A DNA stretch of 64,000 nt. It comes from Diadema setosum (lineage: Eukaryota > Echinodermata > Echinoidea > Diadematoida > Diadematidae). The stretch covers positions 5,215,544 through 5,279,543 of the forward strand of contig CM067070.1 of NCBI GenBank assembly GCA_033980235.1, given 5' to 3'. The position numbers and the translations under genes were made by a program. The notes under the pieces are model-generated. The model did not search any database, was not told the DNA's origin, and saw only the letters and a list, made by a program, of their open reading frames with translations. Position 1 is the stretch's first letter. Each line of letters starts with the position of its first letter. Positions 13,184-26,100 of the stretch are shown here, in pieces.

Positions 13184-14026
13184 CATAAACCTACAATACT
13201 GGTCTGTACAGTTAATATTATTTCATAATCAAGGTGTGTGATGGAAATAACTCAACAGTCTGGAAGCAAGACTACAAATAACACAAGAGGAAACCATACT
13301 GTAACTCCCCTTGGGCCATCTTTATGGGTTCTTTGCTCTAACTGTAGAGCCCTGTCACATTGTATGGTAACTTTTTGATAAAATCAACAATAACTTTGCA
13401 ATCAATGGTAACCCATCAGTGATTTCTTGGCTCTGATTGGCTATGAAATAGTGTTGCTGAGGTACATACAATTCAACCATAGATTTCAGAAATACCTTTC
13501 ATTGTAATGTTACCACAGTTTTATGAAATGGAGCTCAGGTCTCGACTCATCCCGGCTGGGTAGTGGAATGGCCCAGGCAGTGCCCTGCTGACAAGACTGT
13601 TCAATGTACCGAGCCAGCACACTGGCCAGAAAATACATCAATAACTGGACCAGTTTACTGGACTGACCACTAGTAAGTAGGTCAAAGGCCGATAAGGGGT
13701 AAAGGTGAGGAAAGCCATTGAGTACAAGAGTAAAAGTTACATGATTATTAAAGTACATAAATAGAGATGCGGGTGATACAGTCATAAAATTGTCAAAATC
13801 ATGAATCTGTTTTTTAAAATCTAAAAAAAAAAATAAAATCATACAAAAAGATGTAAAACATATCATTAAAAACATTTTGGCATGTATCATTCATTCTGGA
13901 TGAAAATGCCATACACTCAAACAACATTAGAAACTGCGTTCTCCAATGTACACCAATGGACACCAAGCGGTATGCACTTTACAGGAGAATAGATAAAAGT
14001 AATCAAAGGGGGAAATGATGTTCCTG

Positions 14027-14134
14027 CTACCGGCTCGTCACGGCCCCGTTACCGCCGCTGCCCGTGATTGGTGGATTTGGAATGATGTCACATATGACAA
14101 AGCCTTCTGCCTGGAATGCACTCTTCAGCTCAGC
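14027..14134 (-). CDS. Exon 18: C-terminal exon with stop codon
   Basis: It encodes [20 protein letters not shown], then [15 protein letters not shown] and TAG. The GFxxxxIxP strand is the usual last strand of the kinase. A short Gly/Ser tail follows. The acceptor is TTTCCAG. No single poly(A) signal downstream (lower coordinates) could be chosen, so the 3' UTR is not drawn. Confidence 0.88.
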   Translation of the reverse strand, partial: AELKSAFQAEGFVICDIIPNPPITGSGGNGAVTSR

Positions 14135-17100
14135 CTGGAAACAGAGACACAACGGGAAGGAAAGACGAGATAAGATGACTGTTGTATGCCACAGAAGCTG
14201 AGAAACACAGTACTGGGGGGGGGGGGGGGGGGGTAATGGCATGATTATGTGACCCTCTACAACAAAAGGATCAATTTCGAGGTCGATTTTCTGAAAATGC
14301 CATGCAATTATTCCCCTTTCTCTCCCGCTTTCATTTCATGTATAACAAGACTTATATAAGTACTCGGTTGTGGAGATACATGTATTGATGATTTTATGAG
14401 ACCAGGTTGAGTGGTCTAGGAAATCAGCGTTTCGAGAAAACAGCCTTTAAAGTTTTCTTTCTTGTTTTTCTTTTTGTTTAAGACTATCATCCCTTGGGTA
14501 ACAAAACCTTGTATGAGGTATGAGTATTCTTCAATTCATCATGTCCTCTGTACAAATGAAATTTGTAAGATCACAACTGCTGATCTACACGTACATTATA
14601 AGGAACATGTCAAAAAAAAAAAAAGAACTAGTGGCAATCAAACCTGTCATCTACTACTTAACATAACAAAGTCAGAATTTTGGAGCTTGAGTATCTATCT
14701 GTTCCATGTTCATCGTGTCACTGCTGGCAATCAGGGACAGCCTGGTGGTAGTGTCGCTGCCTGGAAAGCAGTAGACGACAGGCACGCCCCCCCTGTTCCT
14801 TTTTTCCAACAAAAGAATATCAAGTGAAACAGGTAAAGACTCACCAATTTGTCGCTGTCTGGACACATGCCTATTACAGCACCCCCACTGCCCGAGAACT
14901 TGGCTGAGGAACCATACTGAATGGGTAGAATCAAACCCAAAGCACAAATATTACTTGATTTAAAACTATAAGACAGGAAAACCTCAACAACAACACAACA
15001 ACAGCAATAACAACTTATACTCAACCCACACACACAAACACACATGTACAAAAAAAAATGTGTTTTCACTGTCTTTGATTCAGTAACTTTCATTAAAAAT
15101 GAAGGAAAATATTAAAGAATAATAATATTCTGTAGCTTCCATAGTTATGGTCTGATTTTTAATGAAGCATCTCCTACCATTCTGCATTATAGCACAAGAG
15201 TGCCAAGAAGGCGTGTCTGCACAGCAATGCACCTTGTGCATCGTGTGGATAGTATGCGAATGACAGACATTATGTATGCCGTGTTGGTGGATGTGTCTCC
15301 AAGATTACAGTCTGTTCATTAATGTCAACTTTACAAACATGGCGTGAAATTGAACAAAAGCTGATTCAAAACACCTGTATTTTCTTAGGTCTGTGCCATC
15401 AGCAATTTGTAAAACAAGAATGCTCTGTTCATAAATTGTTGAAACAAATTGTAATAATACTCTTGTATATCCACTATTGATGGAAGAGATAAAATATCAT
15501 CATAATCATCATCACATAAAGCATTTCATACCTGTTTTGCGAGTTCCACCATCCTCAGGTTTTCTGGCCCGATGACCTTGTCGCCGTACATCTGTCGCCT
15601 GAGGTCAAAGTTGGCATTCATCAGTCGCATGAGTTCAGTGTGGTTCCCTGATTCAAGAGCTTTCCTGAGCGTAAAAGACAGTAACAAGAAATATTTGGAG
15701 AAAATTATTAAAAAGCTTCTACATCTGAATTGGTTGGGGGGGGGATGGATGGATGTGGGAGGGTGTCTTTCTTCCTTTTCTCACAGTATCAAAAAAGAGT
15801 TTCAGCATTCAAATCAAGCTGTAAATCATGCAATCTGTTGCTTATTAAATTTAACATTTTGGCTTATTCTGATTTAAAAAACAAGGCTCAAGATGTGAAA
15901 CTCTCTTTTTTTATGTTTACAGGAAATCTGTTCTGAAAGCAAGAGATTATTAAGCAGAGTGGTGAAGGTTAAGGGATGATTTTTCTTCAATCTGTCTACC
16001 TCTGCAAATTAAATTTGTAAGATCACAATTGCTGATCTCTAATTTTGAATTTTCTGACGTTTGTTAAAATTATAGATCCGCAGTTGCGATCTTACAAATT
16101 GAATTTGTAGAGGGAGACAAATCAAAGAAAACTCACACCTCGAAATCCATGTTTTTTTCTTTACATATTTTTTGGGAGTTACTTGAAAGAGTCATCTTGT
16201 AAGGCATGAAAAAAGCTTGTCAGGCTTGTGAGCATGAGAAAGAGGCGTGAGTATCACAACTAATGGGTGAGAATTGCTACATACATGTAGGACTGTATAC
16301 ATTGGTGGAAGCAAGGCTGATAAAACAAACAGATAGAGCAAACACTATTACTTGTGCAGAATCTCTTGCAAGTGTAAAATCTCTCAAGCGATTCTCCACA
16401 CACGACCCCCGAGCCTTAGATGGGCCGACTGTAGAAAACATGGATGTAGGCCTTGAACTGAGACCATTGCAGCAAATCAGTTGACGCATCAAACCGAAAG
16501 TCTGTCATGAATTAATGTTGCTGACATACCGAACCATGTGATCGCACAAACTCATTAGGAATCATACATGCGACTTCCCTGATCTCTGCTGAATCATGCG
16601 CAATGTGTCACAAGGGGCGGAACAAGAAAAAAAGATGCGGGGAAACAAGGGAAACGGAAAAAGAGGTGGAGGGATGGGGGTAGGGTGGGGGTGGGGAAGG
16701 GAGAAAAACACTGCATCCTCCACTGCACCAACAGAGGTAATCTTGAGCCCCACGGCAGCTTTGGGAATATAACACAATAGGTACCGACTATGACTAAAGA
16801 AACTGTTTGCAATAATCATAAATGCATTTTAAAGCTGCCCCGATGCGGTCGTTTGGAGGTGACAATTGACAATCCCCACTGAATTTGATTTGTCAGTGCT
16901 GTAGATTGTCACATGTGAAGTGTTATCGATGTGGACTAAGCCAACAATAAAAAAAAACAAAAAACAAACATAAATATAGAAGATTACAAACCTTTTCTAT
17001 CAAACCATTCTTGAGCTGCGATGACAGAGCCTACTCTCAAATTGTGACAGTCCCATCTATAAGGATAAAATCCACTCTATGGCTCCATGCAAAAGTCTTC

Positions 17101-20100
17101 CTGTACCAAGGACTATGGACAGTGTGTACAATACCAGGGGCGGATCCAGGAATGCTGTAAGGGGGGTTGGATCCCCGGATCTGCCACTAAATGCTAAGGG
17201 GTACTGTAAAGGTGGAAATTTTCGCGGTGTTGAAATTTTCGCGTATTTCGCGTATTTCGCGCAACCCGAAACTAGCGCGAAAATAAAAGCTTGCGAATAT
17301 TTTTGCTTGCCATATGTTCCTGTGCATGATGTCTTGGTTCCGCGGAATTAAAAACACGCAAAACTCTTCTAACCCAGCAAAGCGCGAAAAATTAGTCGCG
17401 CGAAAATATCCACTTTTACAGTAATCTGTGCTACTCAGCTCTAAAAGCACACAAGGGGTTTAGTTGACTTTAAAAATTATCCAAAAAAGAAAGAAAGAAA
17501 GAAAAGAAAAGTCATACAAAACAGAGAAGCGTATGTTCCATTGATAAGAAGATACACTGTATATCAATTAATGTTATGGAATTTCCAGTTTTTACTCTTA
17601 AGAAATGTTGACAAAATCCCCTATCAATTATGCAAATGGGAAATTGATAAAAAGGTCATATTCCATCACTTGTATTTGCTCATAAATCATTATATATTTC
17701 TTGCCTGTAGTAAATTTACAAAAAAAAAAACTATTTGTACTTCTAGCAAATCATTTCAAATGTATGATGTTCTAGAAACAAAATTGGTTTTGATACAATA
17801 TTGACTCAATTAATGTCAAAGTATGTCTTTTACATTCATTACATAATTTACTGTGTAGGAAAATGCAATTGTGATTTGATATTTCTTATCCCCTTAAATG
17901 TCAAGATTTAAAATACTACTGTAAAAGTGGAAATTTTCGCAGTGTTGAAATTTTTGCGCATTTCGCGCAACAAGAACCAAGCGAAAATAAAAGCATGCAA
18001 ATATTTTTGCATGCCGTATTTTCCAGTGGTTGATGTCTTGATTCCGCGGAATCAAAAACACGCGAAACTCTTTTCGTATGGCCAAGCGCAAAAAATTAGT
18101 CGCGCGAAAATATCCACTTTTACAGTATTTTTTTTTCTCTTGTTTCAATCTCACTTCTTTAAACAAAGGAAGCCTCCATGAACATGGACTGTAGTCACTG
18201 TAATGAATTGTGTTTTCGCTGCCAAGTGCCTATCGTAGGCCTAGAGGTCACACGACCTTACTACTACATGTTTAAAGGACAAGTTCACCTTCATAAACAT
18301 AAGGATTGAGAGAATGTAGCAATATTAGTAGAACTCATCATTGAAAGTTTGAGGAAAATCAGACAATCTGTTCAAAAGTTATGAATTTTTTAAGTTTTTG
18401 TGCAGTCACCGCTGGATGAGAAGACTACTGCAGTGTATGATGTCACATGCGTACAACAATATAAGGAAAATATAAAGAGAATTTCACAAAATGTCATCTT
18501 TTGAAAAAAGTACACATTCCCTTGACTCTTTACTGACATATGTTATGGGTAATATTATTCCCATTGCCTTTAGAAAGAGGCAAGTCAAGTGCTCTTTTAT
18601 TATGCGAAAAAAAGTGAAAATATGTTGAATTTTCTTTACGTTTTCTTTATACTGTTGTCCTCATATGACATCACGAGCCTTAGTAGTCTCCTCATCCAGC
18701 GGTTCCAACACAAAAATTTTAAAAATTCATAACTTTTGCATCGATTGTCCAATTTTCCTCAAACTTTCACTGATGTGTTCTACTAATACTGCTGCATTCT
18801 CTCAATCCTTATGTTTATGAAGGTGAACTTGTCCTTTAAAGACGTGGTGAAGCTCAATGTACACGTAGTAGGCGCTAGTGTGTAATCTTTGACTTCCCTT
18901 TTCCTTGTATCCGCCATTCTCTTTGTCGATAAGGTATCGCTTCCGAGTAGCTTTCAAGAACATCCAGGCATTCAATCTGCACGTTAAATGGAGATCCGCA
19001 ATGACCCGTTCACCCACCCCCCCCCCCCCCTCCCAATTTCTGATTAATCTGCCCTCCAAATTTCTGCTTTGTCTGCCATCTAAATGTACACATAATCTCT
19101 GCTAATTTTGGAACTCATACGCCCACTACCTGCCCTCTGGGGCCAACAGCTTGCCAAGCTTGCGTCTGACATGATCGTTGGAGTTCAAACAGAGAGAACA
19201 AAATCAACCCTACCAAGTATCAGTGGCGGATCTAGAGGGGGGCACAACCGGCGCACGCCTCCCCTTTATTTTTGTATTAAAAACAAAAGAAATAAAAAGT
19301 AACAAATGAAATGAAACCCGGGAGTGGCACCAGGAATATCAGTTGCACCCCCCTTTACAGAATTCCTGGATCCGCCCCTATAGTATGTAGACAAAACTAC
19401 CTGGGGGCTGCTTCAGTCCCTAAACACTACAATAAAATTGAATCCTACGTAAGTTCAATTCAACTAATCTTCAGGACAATTTTGGGATCAATCAGTTCTC
19501 AGAAAGAAGGAACTGTTTAAATATCTGGCACTGGGCTTATCCTTGTTTGGCTCAATATAGTTCCCATGTTTGTGAAACAGGGCCCAGGTGTAGCAGCCAC
19601 GAGAACTTGCCAATGGCAGTCTAGGGAGATTTGAATCCGTTGTCCTGCTAATTTTTGCCTTGTAGATTTAAAATATGAAACACATCAAGGTACAATTAAT
19701 AACAATCTCTTACCCCTACAATGCACATTTATGTTTGCTACATGAGGGCATCACAAAAAAAAAGAAAAAAAGACGTAGACAAAAAAATGAGGGGAACACT
19801 ATGACAATGAGTACAGTCATGACAATGCTAACCCGATTCACACTGTAAAATATGACAATGTGGACAGTGTGAAATGGTTGTAGAGACTCTGGCCCAAATT
19901 ACACAATTATAAATGAAAAATAATGTGTTCCGGTCATGGTATGCTGGCCCAAATCTAAGAGATACAATGTGTACACGCTAAGAGATACGCCAAGACTGTT
20001 ACAGATAAAATGCCATTGAAATCAACTTGTAAAAGATGGCCGTGTGTATAATCTGGAGGATGGGGCCTACAACTTAATGCAAATCACATTTGTATACAAT

Positions 20101-23100
20101 ACAGAACAATGAGTTCTGTTTAGAGGATGCTTGCCAAAAGTCAATAACACACAGACACAGGTGACGGCACAGTAGCAGCTGACGGCCAACGTGTTAGACC
20201 TGTTCAGATGGCGGATTTATGGAAACACAAAAATGGCCAGAATTAGAAATCTGGGAAAGGTCTGAAACGGGTGCCAAGTTCATCATTGCAGACTGTCACC
20301 TGCTTTTGTAATGTGACAAATGAGAGTGCAGGATTGACTGTTAATTCGTTCTGACATTCTCTGTCTGTGGAGATGTGTATGACCCAAGTTTGTATGTCTA
20401 TTTATGTGTTTATACAGTAATCTGCATCATCACATAAAGGCCAAGAGAGGTGTCTCTACCGGGTTGGGTAACAAGAATCAAGTGTTCACACTTCTGGATC
20501 GTCTACGTCGATTGAAGCAGAGTACCTCATGAAACAAAGGGCTAATTGTGCAGAGAAACAACTGTGAAGAGGGGCAATGGGAACATGCGGCCTATTTCTG
20601 TCGCCGACTCGCGGCGTGATGCATGCGAATGGGAAATGAGAGTTGTCATATGCGGGACGCGGCGACATCGCAGCGACGCCTTCGCGGGGGTCGGCGGCGG
20701 CTTGCTTGTCTCACCGCAACGACACACAGACACCCTTTCCCCCTCGAGCGTTCTGTCCTTAGCCAAGACACATGCTCCGAGGGACAATGGTGGGGTTTAG
20801 ATGCCGACTGCACTTGCCTCACAACGCACATCACAGGGAAGCACGAGTCTCTCACACCCCCCTCCCTCCGCTCGACTTCCAAGTTCACTACTTTAAAGTG
20901 GCAACTTATGGCTGGTGAGTCACACAGGAGACGAACTGCAAGGGTCCCCGGCAACGAGCGAAAGAAATGACTGCATACTGCTGATGCACTGACAACCACT
21001 CATATTGGTAGTCATCGACTGCAGGTGCATATTAAAAACAGCAATACACGTATAGTCCATGAGCCAAGTCTGAAAAAGCCCTTATTTTTCGATTTGGTTG
21101 CACCCCCGGAGGGCCCAAGATTTCTTGTTTCCAAAAGATAGGTACAAGTCTGTAGTTCATGGAAATGACATTTTTTACCTTGAACTCTTGATCGTTACCA
21201 TGGCAACGCAGTTGATATATCACAACCTTTGGTAGTGTGTGCAATTTCAGTGTCAAATCAAGAAATTGGGTTAAATAGTTCAAAGTTTATTTCTTATGAA
21301 CATATTCTTAGCATATAAGTAGTATTTTGCAAGAATGTAGGTTGAATAAATTTCTTGAAAAATGATTGGTTTAAATGAACATGAGTGTTGCATTATGGGT
21401 ACTAATGCCGTTTGAATGTCACGTGACTCTTTTCATTGTAAGTCATATCAATGCATTGTCAAAATTGTAGTAAATGTTATTTTATATTGGCATTATTCAA
21501 TAAAAATGGACAAAATTCGTTATAACGGAGCATATTGATAAAGAATAGTGTCTAATGACTTCAATTTTCCCATATTGAGGCAGACAACCAATTTGTTACC
21601 ATGGCAACTGAAGTCATGTAAAGAGCATGAAAACGTGATTCTGCCTACACAAAGCTCCAGTAAGGGCAATAATGTCTGTAAAGTGTACAGTCTTAAAACC
21701 AAAACTTCATTAAAAATTATTGACTGTCCCAATAAAGGACCAAAATGATTGACCTGTGAACAATTAAATATTTTTGTCAGGTCAGTGTTCAGAGTCATTT
21801 CTAGGTCATTCTCAAGGTCATTCTCAAGGTCATGCTCAAGGTCATGCTCAAGGTCATATGATACAGTGACATCTTGCAGTTTTATAACATGGTTATGTAA
21901 TAAACACTGCAAAGAAAATAAAAAAAATATACGATATCCTAAGCAATGCTAAAGGAGCACCATGACATAAAAAAATAAGTTTTCAGATCATTAAAAAAGC
22001 GCCCTCTTTTGTCCAAATATGAAATAATACTTCTACATCTGAAGGAGACAAAGATGGTGGAAATGGCGGAAATATTTCTTTGATGGCATGATCCAGGTGT
22101 AAGTTGTTTTTGTCATAAGGGAGAAAGCTAACCAGCTGATACACCACGAACAGAGAGCATTGATTACAATAGGTAAGTGTTTACAAAGTTTGTGTTAATC
22201 TTTGATCTCAATATTTAGAACTAGAAAACCAAGGTCTTGAAAGATTAGTCCCATATATTAATTTTCATGTAAGTTAAATGATTTTTCATTAAAGGTTAAG
22301 CGTAGTCTTTGTTCAATCTCAGTTTGTCCAAGCTATCAAAAAGGAAATCAGTTGTTCAGATTAGGAGCATTGGCATTGTGACAAATAGATAACAATAGTC
22401 AGATTAAAATCATTATATCTGTATATCATCAAGATTAGGTAAGGAATATGGACCAATGCAAGAATTACATTTGTAGGTTCAAAACTTTTTTTTTTTTAAA
22501 TTTAGACCAAAATGCTAAACCAGGACCAAGATCACGATAACTTTATGAGCTGATGAATAAATATGTTATCAATACTATGATCATTGGTCTTTGCTAGTGA
22601 ACAAAACCTTTTACCCTATCCTAATATTAAGATTTAGAATATGATTAAGAACATCATAAGGCTCAGGCACATATTAAATTAATATCAGGAATAAGACTTA
22701 GTGACTTCTCTAGACTGAGTCTAAGATAAAATATCAGGACCAAGATAATGGAAATGCCATGATCAAATTAAACAAAACAAAAGAAAAACCCAGTCAATGT
22801 TGGTCAAAATAAACGCTGAACAAAGTGGGAAAATACCGGAATTAAGATGATAAAATTTGATATAAAGAAAAAACATTCTGATATTTAAGAACAAAGTCAG
22901 TATGATTTAAACCAAAAGGAAGACCAGATCTAGGTCAAGGGCGCAATGGACATAGTGATCACTACTTAGTCCAAGCTACTCCTAGATTCCATGGCACAAG
23001 GTTGGCAAAGGGCCCATTGTGCCACCTCCGTGTATTTTCTTTCTTTTTCAAGCGATTGCTCTAAAATTTGGCGCAGATGTAAAACAAGTCATGATCTAAA

Positions 23101-26100
23101 TTTGGTTCCATAAGAAATTTTAATGGTATTACGGTGACCTTCAGATATTCATTATCTGAAGGTTGCCACGGGCAGGCGCTATTTCATAAAACGTGCCACA
23201 AAGTAGTGAAAATGTAGACCATTTGATTTACATTTTTTTTTAAATTGTTTTAGCCAAAAAAATAAATAACTGTCAAAAAAAAATATACCGGATGTCCATT
23301 TCCATTGAAAACCTTCATTTCCACAAGCTCTTCCTTTAAATCACTTTCATAAAATCTCAGGGAATATTTCATTGAAAGTATTGTTTTTTTTTTTGCACTT
23401 TATGTCACGTTTTATATCACTAGTAGATTTAATTATAAACTTGTTTGTGTATGAACTCTTTTTTCAGATATGGATGCCTTTTCACTTAATGTATCCCACC
23501 AGCCGGTCAAGCGGTCAGTTGCGAGTGAGAGTACTTCTCCATCTATTCATGATGGACCACTACCTGACAAGCAAACAACTAGAGCTAGCATTGCTCCAAG
23601 AGATCTCAGGAAATGTATCTTTTGCCAAGCAATGACCTATGTCAAGTCACACTCAGGTAGTAGGGTGGCAGAGACTCTTATAACTTGCCAATCTCAGGAG
23701 GTTGCCGAAAACATCCAAAGAGCCACAGAAGTCAGAGAAGATGAAGAACTCCTACTAGCCATCAGAGATCTCACAGTCACGCACATCAGATACCATAAGA
23801 GTTGTCACAAACGCTTCATGAAGCGCAAATTCTTGGAACGCTCGACTCAGAAGAACGATGCTCACATTACAAGCTCATATGATGCTGCATTTGATGCCTT
23901 AAAGGAATACATCAATACTGAAATAATCAAGGATATGAAGGTAATGCAGATGGCTGATCTTCTTAGGAAATTCAAAGAGCTCCTCTTTGATGCTGGCACT
24001 GAATCTGACTATCGATCAGAAAAACTTAAAAGAAGAATAGTGAGCCACTATGGAAATCAGTTGTCTTTTTGGAATCCGAAGAATCGTTCCGAGTCTGAGA
24101 TGGTATTCCTTGAAGAGGTACTAAAGGGCTAAATTGCTGAGGCAGGTGTGCAGTCTGCATCTACTTCTGTGGAAGAAGAAGCATGGAGCAGCGACATCAT
24201 CTCAAATGATGAAAGTGAGGGAAAAAGCTTGCAACATGTGGCAGTTATCGTACAACAGGCTCTACTTCATGTGAATTCAGCGGTCTCCCAACCCATTAGG
24301 CCTGAAGATATAGATGAGAACAATGTTCACATTCCGAATTCTGCGTGTTTAACCTGCTGGCCTGCATTATTCACGGAAAATGCAAGTTTCAAGTAGATCA
24401 ATGTGTTTCTGTACCAGCTACCATCCATCGTCAAGTCCTCTCTATCAGTCAAGATCTCATACATGCCATGAGTCGGGGACGAGTAAAAACTCCAAAGCAT
24501 GTGGCACTTCCTTTCCTTGTTAGAACCCTAGGTGGATCTTCAGAAATGATAACTGTCTTGAACGGAATGGGTCATGGTTTGTCTCACACACAGGTAGAAG
24601 AGATGGAAACTTCGCTTGAAGAAAATGTCTCAAAGACTTACAATGTACTCCAATTTGCCAAGCAACTGACAAAATGGTGTATTTGAGACATTTTGTTGGG
24701 ATATAACAGTGACCTTCAAGAAGAGACGCTCTCTGGACGCGGAACTACACACTGCACTAGTGGCATAGTACTGCAAACTAGACATCAAGAAACAGGGTTG
24801 TCACAGTCTTCCACCAATGCTCGAAACACAAAATCTGATGGCGCGTCAACAATTGCAGGCGTTCCATTAAGCCCGAGCCAAATGCAGTGATACCGTACCA
24901 ATCAGTTCCAAGGAAAGGACCAGCTAGAGAAACTAGTAGTTGATCAAGATCTTCTGACAGCATCGTCTTCTGAAAATGCTATAGCAAGGAAAAATGATTT
25001 TGCTTGGTTCTTGACTAGGTTGGCGCCTGAGGAAGTGATGTTCCAAGAATGTGATATGACAAACATCAGAATGTCCCCAGCTGGACTGCTTTTAAAAGGC
25101 TTATTCACTAGAGCATACCAAGTCTGAGCACTATCAGCTATCGCCCGTCAATCGATGCAAGCCTGACGGTTAGGTCTACTGTACACCTTGTTGAGTAGGG
25201 GGTGTGCGTGGCTGCATTGATGAAGAGGATTCATCCCCTATCACGTCGCAACCGGACAGTACCCCCATACCTGATTTCCCATGCCCATGACGTGAGGCCC
25301 CTTCCCACTTCCCACTTCCCTCCCCTTCCCGGCAACCGAGGAGAACTGTTGCGAGACTTGGAGACTGGCTACTTGCATACTACCGGTCGAGCACTTTCAA
25401 TGTGTGTGATCACCAGCCCCTACCGATGATGTCTGGTCCCCCTATGCGCCTACTCGTGGAAACAGGAGCCAAACCAGTGGCTCACCATACCCCCATACCC
25501 ATCCCCATCCGTTGGCAGGATGATGTGAAGAAGGGCCTTGATCAGGACGTCCAACTCCGGTAAGCCCAGGCGTACGGTTGACTTCCAGGCACTCAATCGC
25601 CATGCTACCCGCGAGACCCACCATACACAATCCCCGTTCCACCAGGCCCGTGTGGTTCCATCTAACATGCACAAAACTCTGTTTGATGCATGGAATGGAT
25701 ATCACAGCGTTCCCCTTGATGTGCGGGACCGCCATCTCACCGCCTTTATCACCCCGTGGGGTTGCTATTGGTACCTCGTGGCCCCACAGGGGTACATCGC
25801 CTCAGGGGACTGCTATAGCCGCCGGGTTGATGACATCGTGGCAGACTTCCCAGCGAAGACAAAGTGTGTGGACGACACACTCATGTGGTTGGATAGCGTA
25901 GTATTTAGGATGCCTTCTTCCAGGTGGCTTGATGTATGTGGCCGCAACGGCATCACCTTGAACTCATCCAAGTTCGTCTTTGCACAGCAGACCATCGAGT
26001 TTGCCAGATTCGAGATAACCCCAGCGACTGTCCACCCCTGCCCGTGCTTCCTCCAGGCCATCCACGAATTTCCCGCACCTGAGAACGTCACCGATGTCCG

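Larger units (their letters stand above)
1..14026. other. 3' flank of the kinase gene: no recognised gene
   Basis: No ORF in this stretch has a recognisable domain or exon structure. The longest open frames fall in simple repeats or short elements. Part of it is presumably the 3' UTR. AATAAA on the minus strand occurs at several places (for example near 13037, 12474 and 7268) and none is clearly preferred. Bases 1-548, 780-950, 3605-6700, 6900-8398, 8540-9040, 11640-12830 and 13192-14026 hold only AT-rich sequence and short simple repeats. A pyrimidine-rich stretch lies at 11790-12140. Confidence 0.6.

Noticed and set aside
15572..15877. A plus-strand ORF opposite exon 16
   Set aside because: It is the antisense shadow of the conserved kinase exon.
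20546..20999. Overlapping ORFs on both strands in a CpG-rich patch
   Set aside because: No splice sites matching a neighbouring exon and no recognisable motif. The open frames follow from the high GC content.
21801..21859. A CRISPR-like array
   Set aside because: The 12 bp repeats have no spacers and the setting is an animal intron.
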